DNA of 34,078 nucleotides from Pseudomonadales bacterium (GCA_022361455.1 JAKSAW010000148.1:1-34078); one strand, 5' to 3'; positions 23,819-33,226 are shown, counted from the first letter of the stretch. Notes: a model not told the origin generated them from the letters alone. Made by a program: numbers and translations.

Positions 23819-25318
23819 CTACGCCCTCTTAATTGCAAAGCTATTAACGTATTCTTCAGGCTTGGTGTAATCGAAGGTTTTACCCATGATGGTGTAGTTT
23901 TCGTAGGTTTTATTTGGAGGCTCGTAACCAAGATCTTTCATTACGGCTGCTGTGTCCGTAGCCACGTAAACCTGCTCGGCAATCTTGTTGTAATCAACAT
24001 CACCTTCGATATAACCCCAACGCTTCATCTGCGTTAGAATCCAAACCGCCATGGAATGCCAAGGGAATGGATCGAAGTCGATTCGGTCTGGCACATCATG
24101 AACTTTCTTCTCCAAACCATCCACGTAGCGGCCAGTGAGTACTTGTTTAACAACAATTTCAGGTTGATTCAGATAGTTCTTCGGTGAAATCGCTTTAGCT
24201 ATTTCCGCACGATTTTCATGCTTAGCCGAATAGTGGGTTGCATCCACTATCGATTTAAATAATGCTGCATAGGTGTTTGGCATTTCTGTCGCAAATTTCT
24301 GACTACAAGCAAATGCACAGCAAGGATGCCCTTCCCATATTTCTTTGGTGAGGATATGAATGAAACCAACCTTTTCGTAGACTGCACGTTGGTTAAATGG
24401 ATCAGGCGATAAGTAACCATCTAAGTTACCAGCTCTCAAGTTCGCCACCATTTCTGGTGGCGGAACAACACGAATCTGAATATCTTTATCGGGGTCAATA
24501 CCATGCTCGGCCACGTAATAACGCAATAAAAAATTATGCATGGAATAATCAAAAGGCACACCAAACTTAAAACCCTTCCATTGTTTTGGATCGCGCTTAT
24601 CCTTATGCTTGTTGTGCAACACAATGGCTTGTCCATTGATATTCTCAACGGCTGGCATGATGTAAGGTTCAGCTGTTGAACCCGACCCTAAAGTCATTGC
24701 CAGCGGCATTGGCGTTAACATGTGGGATGCGTCATATTCGCCATTTAATGATTTGTCTCGTGCTACCGCCCAACCCGCAGTTTTAATCACCTCAACATCA
24801 AGGCCATATTTACTATAAAAACCCATTGGGTGAGCCATAATAATTGGCGTAGCACAGGTAATCGGTACAAAGCCTACTTTTAATTTACTCTTTTCCAACT
24901 TACCGCTGCTTTCTTTCACAGCTGCTTTTACTTTATCTAATGGCAGTATCGTACTTAATGCGGCAGCAAGTGTTCCGCCACCCACCATCTGAAGGAAGCG
25001 CCTACGGCTAGCATCGTTTTGACCGAACATGCCGCGTACAATCGCATTCTCGATAGCACGATCCATCATGTCTTCAGAAGTTTCAAACGTTTCAGTCTTC
25101 TTCCCAGTGGCATGGTGATGTTCGTGGCCATGATCATGACCGTGTTGATGGTCATGACTGTGATCAGATGCCTCCAGCCTTTCAGCCTCTTTCTCAAACG
25201 CTTCCCTGGATTGCTTCTCAGTCATCGGTCCGAGGGCAGCCTTACAAGTCTCACAAACACAAGACTTAGAGTGAGTAAGACTGATCTTTTCGTCATATGG
25301 ATTACCTAGGCTTTTCAT
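23819..25318 (-). CDS. NrtA/CmpA-type substrate-binding protein with His/Cys-rich extension and Tat signal
   Basis: Binding protein of the importer. ATG 25318 is preferred (499 residues): GGGAGAAG lies 8 nt before it, while an ATG at 25336 has none. Three parts are visible. Residues 1-100 form an extension with C20, C22 and C25 and a cluster of ten histidines at about 53-69. A twin-arginine signal follows (SRRRFLQ at about 104-110, then a hydrophobic stretch to about 134). The mature NrtA/CmpA fold begins near KLKVGFVPITCATPIIMAHP. A long N-terminal region before the Tat motif also occurs in other proteobacterial NrtA-like proteins, as I recall; the dense histidine run is the unusual part. 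Cyanate as ligand is inferred from cynS. Confidence 0.9.
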   Translation of the reverse strand: MKSLGNPYDEKISLTHSKSCVCETCKAALGPMTEKQSREAFEKEAERLEASDHSHDHQHGHDHGHEHHHATGKKTETFETSEDMMDRAIENAIVRGMFGQNDASRRRFLQMVGGGTLAAALSTILPLDKVKAAVKESSGKLEKSKLKVGFVPITCATPIIMAHPMGFYSKYGLDVEVIKTAGWAVARDKSLNGEYDASHMLTPMPLAMTLGSGSTAEPYIMPAVENINGQAIVLHNKHKDKRDPKQWKGFKFGVPFDYSMHNFLLRYYVAEHGIDPDKDIQIRVVPPPEMVANLRAGNLDGYLSPDPFNQRAVYEKVGFIHILTKEIWEGHPCCAFACSQKFATEMPNTYAALFKSIVDATHYSAKHENRAEIAKAISPKNYLNQPEIVVKQVLTGRYVDGLEKKVHDVPDRIDFDPFPWHSMAVWILTQMKRWGYIEGDVDYNKIAEQVYVATDTAAVMKDLGYEPPNKTYENYTIMGKTFDYTKPEEYVNSFAIKRA

Positions 25319-25456
25319 AGTGCTAACTTCTCCCATTGAGTCTTAAAACTTAAGTACGCTTAGCAGCCCCATTTATGAGCGAGTGACTGGAACCAAGTTA
25401 TAAAAGCGTGCAAGCAAAAAAATTACGACCAATCGATCATGATTCAACACTACTAA

Positions 25457-25473
25457 AGCAGGACCAGTGCCAA
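25457..25473 (-). promoter_or_regulatory. Sigma-54 promoter of the cyanate operon
   Basis: On the minus strand TTGGCACTGGTCCTGCT has GG and GC separated by exactly 10 nt (GC at 25459-25458). The start would be near 25446, giving a leader of about 128 nt before the binding-protein gene. Confidence 0.82.
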
Positions 25474-25542
25474 CCTTTTTAAGAACTCATACTCTATTGT
25501 TTTTATTGAGTTTTTTAGAACCTATTGGATCAAATAAACACT

Positions 25543-25593
25543 ACGAAATATCGTAATCTACGATATTTCGTGCACTGCGATACGATTTTTCGT
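25543..25593. promoter_or_regulatory. Probable enhancer: three 12-bp dyads for the sigma-54 activator
   Basis: Three copies of ACGAWWWWTCGT: ACGAAATATCGT (25543-25554), ACGATATTTCGT (25560-25571) and ACGATTTTTCGT (25582-25593). The first two form a perfect 13-bp inverted repeat with a 3-bp spacer (25543-25571). They lie 70-120 bp upstream of the -24 element and 63 bp before the regulator ATG, so one array could serve activation of the operon and autoregulation. Confidence 0.75.
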
Positions 25594-25655
25594 AGTTGGC
25601 CTAAGTCTTGAATAATTGAATTACAACAATGTCTTTAACTGATGGGAAAACGTAA

Positions 25656-27533
25656 ATGTATCAATGGCAAAGTATTGGCTTTTGGACTGCTCCCACCCCC
25701 ATGATGGTGATCACGCCTCACACGAACCAGATAAAAGCAGCCAATAGCGAGGCCTGCAAATTCCTAGAACAGGACCTACCAAGCATTTTACGCAGCAGAG
25801 TCACCCAGTTTTTTGGTGACAACATTTCCCATCTTATCGTGTTCACTGACGAGGCAATCACCAATGGCGAAGCGAGTAGCGATACTATGTATTTATCCGC
25901 AAAACAGGGCGACCCTGTAAGGATCGAACTCGCCGCTTTTCGCCACACTGTTGACGACGAAGTTGTACTCACCCTAGCCTTTCAAAATGCAGAGATGTTA
26001 ACGGAATTTCGAGAACGCACGGATGCACAACGGCACTATCGCTCGGGCTTAGGCCATTGGCAGCGAATGAGCAAAGTGTTTCAAGAATTTGAACATGAAA
26101 ATCGCTTGCTACTAGACGCTGCAGGTGAAGGTATTTATGGAGTTGATGCCAACGGTTTAACTACTTTCGTTAATCCTGCAGCTGAACGCATTTTAGGTTG
26201 GCAAGCAGATGAATTAATTGGTAGGAATATGCATAGCCTTATTCATGCGCACCATGCCGATGGCAGCCATTTTCATGTTAGTGACTGCCCGATTTACCAA
26301 GCATTTCGTGAAGGTATTGTGAGAAATGTAGAAGACGATGTGTTTTGGTCTAAGAACGGTGAGCCAATAGATGTTGAATACACTAGCACCCCTATTAAGG
26401 ACAATGGCCATGTTGCAGGTGCTGTTATCATTTTTAGAGACGTTACCGAAAAGAAAAATGCACAACAGGAACTACTGAACGCCCTTGATGAAGTAGAACA
26501 ACTAAAGCAACGCCTAGAGTTAGAGAACGCCTATCTACAGGAAGAACTGAATTCGGAATTTAATCACCATCAAATCATTGGTAAAAGCAGCGCCGTACAA
26601 AATATTGTTCAAAAAATTGAAATGGCTGCACCGACTGACGTAACCGTATTGGTCACAGGTGAATCGGGTACAGGTAAAGAGCTCATTGCGCGCGCTATCC
26701 ATGAATCAAGTGAACGCTCTAAAAGGTCGCTGATTCGTGTTAACTGCGCAGCCATCCCTTCTGAACTGTTTGAGAGTGAATTCTTTGGCCATGCAAAAGG
26801 ATCTTTCACTGGTGCTACTAGCGACCGACCTGGGCGATTTGAACTGGCAGATGGCGGCACTTTATTTCTTGATGAAGTGGGCGAAATTCCACTTGCCCTG
26901 CAAGGGAAGTTATTACGTGTATTACAAGAGCAGCAATTCGAACGAATTGGTGAAGCTAAAACTCGCAATGTGGATGTGCGCATTATTACTGCAACTAACC
27001 GCAACTTAAAAGAACAGGTTGATAAGGGTAAATTTCGCGAAGACTTGTATTTCAGATTGTGTGTATTTCCAATTGAATCAGTGCCATTAAGAGAGCGCAC
27101 TGATGATATCCCACTGCTCGCGCAACACTTTTTAAACAAAGCCAGTGTAAGAGCTAATAAAACCGGTCTTAAAATTTCCCTTGGTCAATTAGAACACTTG
27201 AAGCAATATCACTGGCCAGGGAATATTCGCGAATTAGAAAATATTATTGAACGCCAAGTGATTCTTGCTCAAGGCAATACACTCAACTTCGAAGAGCTTG
27301 TGCAGCAACCACGCAAACCCACCAAAGTTATCATCGAGTCAGGTGAGCCAGAACTGTTAGCAGAAGACAGTTTAAAACAGCAACAGCGCAACAGTATGAT
27401 TACAGCGCTGCAACTTTGTAATGGTAAAGTTTTTGGAGACGATGGCGCCGCCAAGTTATTGGGTATTAAACCCACCACACTAGCATCACGCCTTAAACGT
27501 TTTAAAATCGATAAAAACCAGTATTCCAATTGA
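25656..27533 (+). CDS. PAS-domain sigma-54-dependent transcriptional activator
   Basis: Enhancer-binding protein, 625 residues, divergent from the cyanate operon and its likely activator. It has an N-terminal PAS-like domain (about 8-120), a second PAS (about 152-270) with a His/Cys-rich segment ([16 protein letters not shown]), a coiled coil, an AAA+ domain (about 305-535) with Walker A GESGTGK at 335-341, and a Fis-type helix-turn-helix at about 575-622 ([20 protein letters not shown]). The sigma-54 contact loop reads GSFTGA (382-387), a tolerated variant of GAFTGA. There is no receiver domain, so control should be by ligand or redox through PAS. The inducer is unknown. It ends 29 bp from the convergent DUF1501 gene. 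Confidence 0.9.
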   Translation: MYQWQSIGFWTAPTPMMVITPHTNQIKAANSEACKFLEQDLPSILRSRVTQFFGDNISHLIVFTDEAITNGEASSDTMYLSAKQGDPVRIELAAFRHTVDDEVVLTLAFQNAEMLTEFRERTDAQRHYRSGLGHWQRMSKVFQEFEHENRLLLDAAGEGIYGVDANGLTTFVNPAAERILGWQADELIGRNMHSLIHAHHADGSHFHVSDCPIYQAFREGIVRNVEDDVFWSKNGEPIDVEYTSTPIKDNGHVAGAVIIFRDVTEKKNAQQELLNALDEVEQLKQRLELENAYLQEELNSEFNHHQIIGKSSAVQNIVQKIEMAAPTDVTVLVTGESGTGKELIARAIHESSERSKRSLIRVNCAAIPSELFESEFFGHAKGSFTGATSDRPGRFELADGGTLFLDEVGEIPLALQGKLLRVLQEQQFERIGEAKTRNVDVRIITATNRNLKEQVDKGKFREDLYFRLCVFPIESVPLRERTDDIPLLAQHFLNKASVRANKTGLKISLGQLEHLKQYHWPGNIRELENIIERQVILAQGNTLNFEELVQQPRKPTKVIIESGEPELLAEDSLKQQQRNSMITALQLCNGKVFGDDGAAKLLGIKPTTLASRLKRFKIDKNQYSN

Positions 27534-27562
27534 TGTAATAAAAGTAGCGGCTTAACTGATAA

Positions 27563-28759
27563 TCAACGACTAGAAAATAGGTTTAAATCAGAACCTCCTT
27601 CAAATTCAGGAAATACGCTCGACAGCGTTGTGCCTCCCAAACGTTTACTGAGCATCTCCGCGATAACGGAACGCAAGTCAGTGGAAATCGCGAGGTCTTC
27701 CCCTTGCTCCAAATCCCCCTCTGCTAAACCTGGCCAAGTACCAGCTACTTGGCCACCATTAACGCCACCCCCCATTAAATAAGCGACACCCGCTGTACCA
27801 TGATCAACCCCGGAGGATGCGTTTGCCGCTACTCTACGACCAAATTCGGTATGCACTAGCACAGTGATATTTGCCATACGACTGCCCATATCGGTATAGA
27901 AAGCACTAAGGCAATCCGCCAAATCGCCTAATGAAGCATTAATGGAAGTGGGTAAATTCTCATGATGATCCCAGCCGTCTGAATCTAGACAAACGGCTTC
28001 CACTGGAAGCTCAGATTTAATTAGTTGCGCGGCTTGTTGAATTTTCTTACCTAAATCTGAAGAAGGATAAGCAGCGCCATTTTCCGCTGAGTATTGCGAA
28101 AGGTTAGCTACCTGCAATTCATCTATCGCCCCTAATGCCGCTTGAGCAGGCGAACTAAAAGGCACGGTTTGTCGAAATAAGTTTGCTAGGACTTCCGTAT
28201 AACCGCTGTCAATAATGCTTTGCTCGAAACCAAATTCAGTCAAGTTACTAATGGCTAAAGGTTCTTGGGCCCCCAATAGCATTAGAGGGACATTGCCACT
28301 AATCGATACGGTTCTGAAAGCAGAATCACCTGGAGGCTCAGATAGCGACATATGCCGACCTAACCAACCATTTGTTGGGCCCGCTTTATCATCCACTCCA
28401 CGCTCAACCAAGCCCTGAGCCGCAAAATGAGATCGAGAGCCATGGGGCACTCCCACCGCATGCACCAAAGCCAAGTCGCCAGCGTCATAAATGGATTTCA
28501 ATGGCGATAGCGCAGGATGCAAACCATAAAATCCGGTTAAATCGATTGCGCCATTTTCTTCACCTGGCTCGGGCACTTGAATCGCACCGCGATGGAGACT
28601 GTAGTTCTCATCACCATAGGGAACAACAGAGTTTAATCCATCGGCACCACCCCGTTGAAATATGCAAACTAAGACATCCTTATCATCAAACAGTGCTCGA
28701 GTTGAAGGTAATTTAGTGGAAGTTTTTCCCATGAATAATTCGCGTCTTGTTAATGTCAT
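27563..28759 (-). CDS. DUF1501 protein (alkaline-phosphatase-superfamily-like)
   Basis: A 398-residue DUF1501 protein; family members are distantly related to sulfatases/alkaline phosphatases and are of unknown function. I use ATG 28759, preceded by GGGAG, rather than 28813, which would overlap the upstream gene. Conserved segments are LVCIFQRGGADGLNSVVPYG, DSDGWDHHENLP and VHTEFGRRVAANASSGVDHG. Most members carry a Tat signal; here MTLTRRELFMGKTSTKLPST shows two arginines but no hydrophobic stretch. It may therefore leave with its DUF1800 partner. It starts 10 bp after that gene. Confidence 0.88.
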   Translation of the reverse strand: MTLTRRELFMGKTSTKLPSTRALFDDKDVLVCIFQRGGADGLNSVVPYGDENYSLHRGAIQVPEPGEENGAIDLTGFYGLHPALSPLKSIYDAGDLALVHAVGVPHGSRSHFAAQGLVERGVDDKAGPTNGWLGRHMSLSEPPGDSAFRTVSISGNVPLMLLGAQEPLAISNLTEFGFEQSIIDSGYTEVLANLFRQTVPFSSPAQAALGAIDELQVANLSQYSAENGAAYPSSDLGKKIQQAAQLIKSELPVEAVCLDSDGWDHHENLPTSINASLGDLADCLSAFYTDMGSRMANITVLVHTEFGRRVAANASSGVDHGTAGVAYLMGGGVNGGQVAGTWPGLAEGDLEQGEDLAISTDLRSVIAEMLSKRLGGTTLSSVFPEFEGGSDLNLFSSR

Positions 28760-28769
28760 GAGAGACTCC

Positions 28770-30374
28770 CTAGCGCAGTTGAAAGTAAGCAGAACTAATA
28801 AAGATAGCAGCAATCAGCGGAGCAACTTCCGTTGCCGCTGCGCCCAAGTCAGTATCCACTGAAATGGATAAAGCCTCTGCAACCCGATCAATTAAATACT
28901 GTCGATCGGTGCTTAATAAAGGTCGCATTAAAATCGATTCTGCCAAGGCATCTACCAATTCGGTAATGTTACTAGCACCAGCAATTAGCTGATCATAGTC
29001 CACTGAAAACATATCCAAATTCGCTAACTGACCTGCGTAACTTAAGAACGATAAACGCCAGCGATTTAATAAACCACTAGTGCTCGCCCAGTAGCTTTGT
29101 ACATCAGGATATCCGTCTGGAGTCGACCAAAAGAAAGGCAAATGCCCCATTAAAGACTGAGCAAAATAGAACAATTCGCCGTCGTCAGTTGGATATGAAA
29201 GCTGTGGTAACAAAGCCCGTACTATTTGCGCTAGATACTCTGAAGGACGTGTAATTTTTTGATCAGCGTTGTTGCGAAATGAATCCAAGGAAAATAATGC
29301 GCGCAGCGTAGTTTTGATATCACCATCGGACTTGGTAAATGCGTTGGCAACAGCAGATACATCAGAATCATCCGGAGCATCGCTAATAAAGCGGCGACAT
29401 AGTTTTGTGGCAATAAAGCTGGCTGTAGAGGGATGGCTCACTAACAGATCTAGAATTTGTTCACCATCCGATTGCCCACCACCGGCGCTGATAATATTAC
29501 TTAGAACTTGTTTCTGATCATCATCATGCCATTCAGAACGAAAAATAAATTCGCCATATCCTTGAGGGTCTCCAGGAAACGTTAACGACCAACCTGTAAA
29601 ACATCGGGCAACTTCTTTAATGTCATTCTCAGTATAACCACCGTCTACACCTAAGGTGTGTAACTCCATGAGTTCACGCGCATAGTTTTCATTGGGTGCC
29701 GTTGAGATATTGTTGTAGTTATCTAAATAAAACAGCATGGCTGCACTCTTAGCGGATGCATGCAGCAAATCGCTGAAGTTACCTAGCGCATGTTCACGAA
29801 TCACATCACGATCATCTATTGGCTTTAAAGTTGGCCCCAATCCATTTAACAAATGAATGGTGAAATGATCACTCCAAAACTCCACCATCACTTCATGGAG
29901 CTGCCGTTGGCTGAACATTTGTCGATATTGTGTAGCCGACGCCATCTGTCGGGCAACGTCACCAATATTGTCTGGGAATCCTGCCAGTAAATCTGGAGCA
30001 CCTTGTTGGCTTAAAGGAAAAAGAGAAGCAATGGTTGCCTCTAAATCACCATCGTCAATAGAATCAGGATCCAGCTGTTGTTCAAGGAAATCAGCTATGC
30101 CAAGCGATTCAATTTGCTCCATGGAAGATTGGCTAACACCAAAGCTTGTGCGCTTTAACACCGTGAATTCCGAAGTAGGCACAGGTATAGCCGGAGCAGG
30201 GATATCATCGTTATCATCATCGCCCCGAGAACCACCTCCGCCACCGCCACAGGCAGAGAGCGACATGACTGAAAGACCCACAGCGGATCCAGCTCCAGCC
30301 TTAGCTAATAGATCAATAAACTCCCGCCGCTGAAACAGGCGATTCAATGCAAAATCAAATTGCTTAAGGTCCAT
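28770..30374 (-). CDS. DUF1800 protein with Tat lipoprotein signal
   Basis: A 534-residue DUF1800 protein, function unknown, nearly always paired with DUF1501. The N-terminus has a twin-arginine motif (QRREFID, about 15-21) and a hydrophobic stretch ending in lipobox LSAC with C42, then a Gly-rich linker (CGGGGGGS), so it is probably a Tat-exported lipoprotein. Family segments include VEFWSDHFTIHL, NENYARELMELHTLGVDGGY and EVARCFTGWSL. The stop is followed by the DUF1501 gene at 10 bp, one operon. It is divergent from the repeat lipoprotein, 294 bp away. Confidence 0.9.
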   Translation of the reverse strand: MDLKQFDFALNRLFQRREFIDLLAKAGAGSAVGLSVMSLSACGGGGGGSRGDDDNDDIPAPAIPVPTSEFTVLKRTSFGVSQSSMEQIESLGIADFLEQQLDPDSIDDGDLEATIASLFPLSQQGAPDLLAGFPDNIGDVARQMASATQYRQMFSQRQLHEVMVEFWSDHFTIHLLNGLGPTLKPIDDRDVIREHALGNFSDLLHASAKSAAMLFYLDNYNNISTAPNENYARELMELHTLGVDGGYTENDIKEVARCFTGWSLTFPGDPQGYGEFIFRSEWHDDDQKQVLSNIISAGGGQSDGEQILDLLVSHPSTASFIATKLCRRFISDAPDDSDVSAVANAFTKSDGDIKTTLRALFSLDSFRNNADQKITRPSEYLAQIVRALLPQLSYPTDDGELFYFAQSLMGHLPFFWSTPDGYPDVQSYWASTSGLLNRWRLSFLSYAGQLANLDMFSVDYDQLIAGASNITELVDALAESILMRPLLSTDRQYLIDRVAEALSISVDTDLGAAATEVAPLIAAIFISSAYFQLR

Positions 30375-30602
30375 CCACGTTACCCGCTAATGACTGCGCT
30401 TTCCCAACACTGCTAATGAGTCATCGTACCTCGTTAACCCTATTTAAACCTAGACACAGCCAGCAATTAGAAATTCCCATTTATTCACCACTACGTACCT
30501 AAGTAACCATGTATTTATACCTATTGGCACACCAACTAGTCCATTTGCGTTAGGGATTTGTCTTTTGAAGCCTTATATTTGCACTGCAGTACCATAAGCA
30601 GT

Positions 30603-30632
30603 ATGTCGGACAACAACTACAAGAGCCGACAT
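30603..30632 (+). other. Stem-loop in the leader of the repeat lipoprotein gene
   Basis: ATGTCGG (30603-30609) is the exact complement of CCGACAT (30626-30632) with a 16-nt spacer, 36 nt before ATG 30669. It may be a leader hairpin or an operator. Elsewhere in the 294-bp gap 30375-30668 I see no recognised promoter; CTAATGA occurs twice near 30392 and 30413. Confidence 0.4.
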
Positions 30633-30668
30633 TTGGTCTCGAAAATACAATAATAACTGGAGAACAAA

Positions 30669-32384
30669 ATGAGTATGGGCTTAAAGAAATCGCTACTCAT
30701 GGCCAGCATGGTAGCGTCAATAACCGGCTGTAATCTAACAGTCCAGGTTGTTGATAATGAAGGAAACGAAAACACTGGGGGCAATGTTGTTTCGGTCGAT
30801 GGCAATATCGATTGTCCGGACGTGGCATGTTCCTTTGAATATCCAGGCTTTACCACCAAGGTCACCTTAACCGCATCCGCGAGTCAGGGTTACGAATTTG
30901 GTGGCTATACCGACGCCGATAAAAACTGCTCCAACGGCGCAGAAAATTCCCTAGAAACCGGCGTGTGTGTTACCACTTCGTCATCCCCTAAAACTATCGT
31001 CGCAACCTTTATCGATCAGAGCACCATTGATTACTGCCCTGACGATCCCGAAGATAATTGCTTGGAGAATCCCAACGGTGACTTCGATGGCGATGGTGTG
31101 ATTAACAGTGAAGACGCTTGTCCTTCCGATAATCCGGACTCCTGCCCTGCAGGCGATCTTGATGGTGATGGTCAAACTAACGAACAAGACCTTTGCCCAT
31201 TGGATGCCACCAACACTTGTGACGAAGGCGATTCAGATGGCGATGGTATTCTAAATGGCGCCGATGTATGTCCATTGGATCCAAACAACAATTGCATAGA
31301 GAACCCTCAAGGTGATCTAGACGGTGATGGTACTGTTAACGCAGATGACCCATGCCCTTCTGACAATCCCGACAGCTGCCCTGTTGGTGATTTAGATGGC
31401 GACGGCGTTACCAATGAAAACGATATCTGCCCAGAAAATGCAGATGACCTCTGCCCAGCCGGTGACACAGACAGCGATGGCATTACCGATGCTGATGACC
31501 TTTGTTTGAATGACGCTACCAACAACTGTCTAAACAATCCAAATGGTGATTTGGACGGCGATGGTGTCATTAACGGTGAAGACGTATGTCCTTCCGATAA
31601 TCCGGATAGCTGCCCAGCGGGTGACTTAGATGGTGACGGCACCAATAATGGTGATGACGTGTGTCCAACTGATCCAACAGATGCTTGCCCAGAGGGCGAC
31701 ACCGATAACGACGGTATCAACAATGGCGACGATCTTTGCCCAACGGATGCATCCAACAACTGTTTAGACAATCCTAATGGTGATTTCGATGGCGACGGTC
31801 AAACCAACGCTAATGATCCGTGCCCAAGTAACAATCCTGATAGCTGCCCCGCCGGTGATTTGGATAACGACGGCGTGATCAACCAAACCGATAACTGCCC
31901 CAGCAACGCTAACAGCAATCAAGCAAATAACGATGGCGACAGCTTAGGTGACGTTTGTGATAACGACGATGACAATGATGGTGCTGCTGACGGTAGCGAT
32001 TGTCAGCCAATGGATTCCAGCGTTTACCCTGGCGCCCAAGAAATTCCAGACGGTAAAGACAACAACTGTAATGGTTCCATCGATGAAGGCACCGAGTTAC
32101 GTCCACCTACTGATCTTCGTAAAGTAGATTCTGGCTGCTGTAACACCTGGGGTGAATTCGAATGGACACCAACGCCCTTTAATGATGGTTATGAAATCCA
32201 TATGGATGGCTTCTTCGGTGGCGGCTGCTTAACGGACCATAGCGCCGTTATTAACGGCCAAGTTGGTCGCGGTCGAGTCACTGCATTTGGTTTATGCCTT
32301 GGATCTCAATACAACGTTAAGATCCGTGCTCGCCGAAACGGTCAATGGAGTGCTTGGTCACCCACCATCCGCATTAGGCTGTAA
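30669..32384 (+). CDS. Lipoprotein with thrombospondin type 3 super-repeats and MopE-like metal-binding motif
   Basis: A surface or periplasmic lipoprotein of 571 residues. The lipobox is ITGC with C21. Residues about 22-117 resemble a divergent InlB B-repeat domain. From about 134 to 443 there are Asp-rich loops of the form DxDGDGxxNxxDxCP, each likely to bind calcium, ordered as 25+25+28 residues in exact 78-residue units. A MopE-like putative metal-binding motif follows (about 444-476: DCQPMDSSVYPGAQEIPDGK then DNNCNGSIDEG), then a fibronectin-III-like domain (about 480-571). The pattern is usual for calcium-stabilised stalks or adhesins, but the ligand is unknown. GGAG precedes ATG. Confidence 0.88.
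   Translation: MSMGLKKSLLMASMVASITGCNLTVQVVDNEGNENTGGNVVSVDGNIDCPDVACSFEYPGFTTKVTLTASASQGYEFGGYTDADKNCSNGAENSLETGVCVTTSSSPKTIVATFIDQSTIDYCPDDPEDNCLENPNGDFDGDGVINSEDACPSDNPDSCPAGDLDGDGQTNEQDLCPLDATNTCDEGDSDGDGILNGADVCPLDPNNNCIENPQGDLDGDGTVNADDPCPSDNPDSCPVGDLDGDGVTNENDICPENADDLCPAGDTDSDGITDADDLCLNDATNNCLNNPNGDLDGDGVINGEDVCPSDNPDSCPAGDLDGDGTNNGDDVCPTDPTDACPEGDTDNDGINNGDDLCPTDASNNCLDNPNGDFDGDGQTNANDPCPSNNPDSCPAGDLDNDGVINQTDNCPSNANSNQANNDGDSLGDVCDNDDDNDGAADGSDCQPMDSSVYPGAQEIPDGKDNNCNGSIDEGTELRPPTDLRKVDSGCCNTWGEFEWTPTPFNDGYEIHMDGFFGGGCLTDHSAVINGQVGRGRVTAFGLCLGSQYNVKIRARRNGQWSAWSPTIRIRL
31068..31919 (+). repeat. Exact 234-bp tandem coding repeats (three and a part)
   Basis: Units begin at 31068, 31302, 31536 and 31770, with exactly 234 bp (78 codons) between starts; the last is partial. 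Each unit has three calcium-loop motifs and the same Cys positions. Nucleotide differences between units are mostly at third codon positions. Confidence 0.9.
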
Positions 32385-32400
32385 GCAAACAGCAAAACAA

Positions 32401-32431
32401 AAAAGCCCAGATTTCAATCTGGGCTTTTTTT
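32401..32431. terminator. Bidirectional intrinsic terminator
   Basis: AAAAGCCCAGATT (32401-32413) is the reverse complement of AATCTGGGCTTTT (32416-32428), followed by TTT, and preceded by an A-run. It serves the repeat lipoprotein on + and the convergent membrane protein gene on -. Confidence 0.92.
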
Positions 32432-32455
32432 ATTCTCAGCAAAATGCCTGGGTTA

Positions 32456-33226
32456 TTACTTTAAGAAAATCATCTTATAGCCGGTGTACATTGTCATCAT
32501 CATGGTTGGTACCAAAATTAGCAGTCCCAAACCGAAAGGAATAATAGCCGGTATCATTAATAACAAGCCAATAACACCAAAGACAAGGAAAGGAATAATG
32601 TTCTTTAAACACCCCTTAAAGCTGGTAGTAAACGCATTCCAAGCTGAGAGTTGATGGAACACGATTAAGGAAGGAGCAAACCACATACCCATTAAAACAG
32701 GGATAAAGAGTGCCATACCAATCAGCATCCACAATATCATTTGAGTACCAAACACATCTGGATTTTCCATCATGGCTGGATCGCCACCCATCAAAGCACT
32801 ACCAAAACCGAACACCACAATCACTGCCATAAAGGCTATGAAGAAACCAAAATAGATCAGGCCTAGAATACAAAGCTGTGCAAAGTGATTTTGAAAGCCA
32901 GCAAACATGTCATTAAAGTTTCCCTGACCTTGATCCATATTACGAGCTGCAATCATAAATCCTCCGGTGAAAGCCGGACCTACGATTACGGTAGCCAAAG
33001 AGCCTAAAAGAGGCACCAATCCCATTGCGAACATGATGACCATGTAAACCAAGATCATTCCAATCAAGAGCCCAGCATTGGCCTTAAATAGGGTGAAAGC
33101 ATCTTTAATCCATGTCCAACCAGCACCAGCCGCACAAGAATTAGGAATTTCATTAAGAGTGGCAGATTCGCTATCAGAGTGAATAACATCTGAGCCAGGG
33201 GACTGATAAGGGGTATCTGAATTCAT
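32456..33226 (-). CDS. BPSS1780-family-like integral membrane protein
   Basis: A 256-residue inner-membrane protein with a polar N-terminal tail (about 1-35, NSDTPYQSPGSDVI) and about six hydrophobic segments, two of them long and Met/Phe-rich. The segment WIKDAFTLFKANAGLLIGMI and the following GPAFTGGFMIAARNMDQGQG resemble BPSS1780-type proteins, whose role is unknown. CGGAG lies 7 nt before ATG. It seems to be a single gene, ending at the bidirectional terminator. Assignment to a named family is tentative; its membrane nature is clear. Confidence 0.75.
   Translation of the reverse strand: MNSDTPYQSPGSDVIHSDSESATLNEIPNSCAAGAGWTWIKDAFTLFKANAGLLIGMILVYMVIMFAMGLVPLLGSLATVIVGPAFTGGFMIAARNMDQGQGNFNDMFAGFQNHFAQLCILGLIYFGFFIAFMAVIVVFGFGSALMGGDPAMMENPDVFGTQMILWMLIGMALFIPVLMGMWFAPSLIVFHQLSAWNAFTTSFKGCLKNIIPFLVFGVIGLLLMIPAIIPFGLGLLILVPTMMMTMYTGYKMIFLK

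Noticed and set aside
25019..25309. A Met/Val-rich open frame on the plus strand
   Set aside because: It is the complement of the His-rich codons of the binding protein (CAT/ATG), giving a false hydrophobic peptide.
26609..27139. A 176-codon minus-strand open frame
   Set aside because: It lies within the AAA+ domain of the sigma-54 activator, which is intact, and shows no domain or ribosome site.
30520..30545. TTGGCAC before the repeat lipoprotein gene, resembling a -24 element
   Set aside because: There is no GC at the required distance (it reads AG).
31307..31771. A 154-codon open frame on the minus strand with a regular repeat pattern
   Set aside because: It is the reverse shadow of the Asp-rich super-repeats; the plus-strand frame has a lipobox, ribosome site and domains.
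31068..31919. Regular repeats that might suggest a CRISPR array
   Set aside because: The period is 234 bp, fully coding, with no short repeat-spacer pattern and no cas genes.
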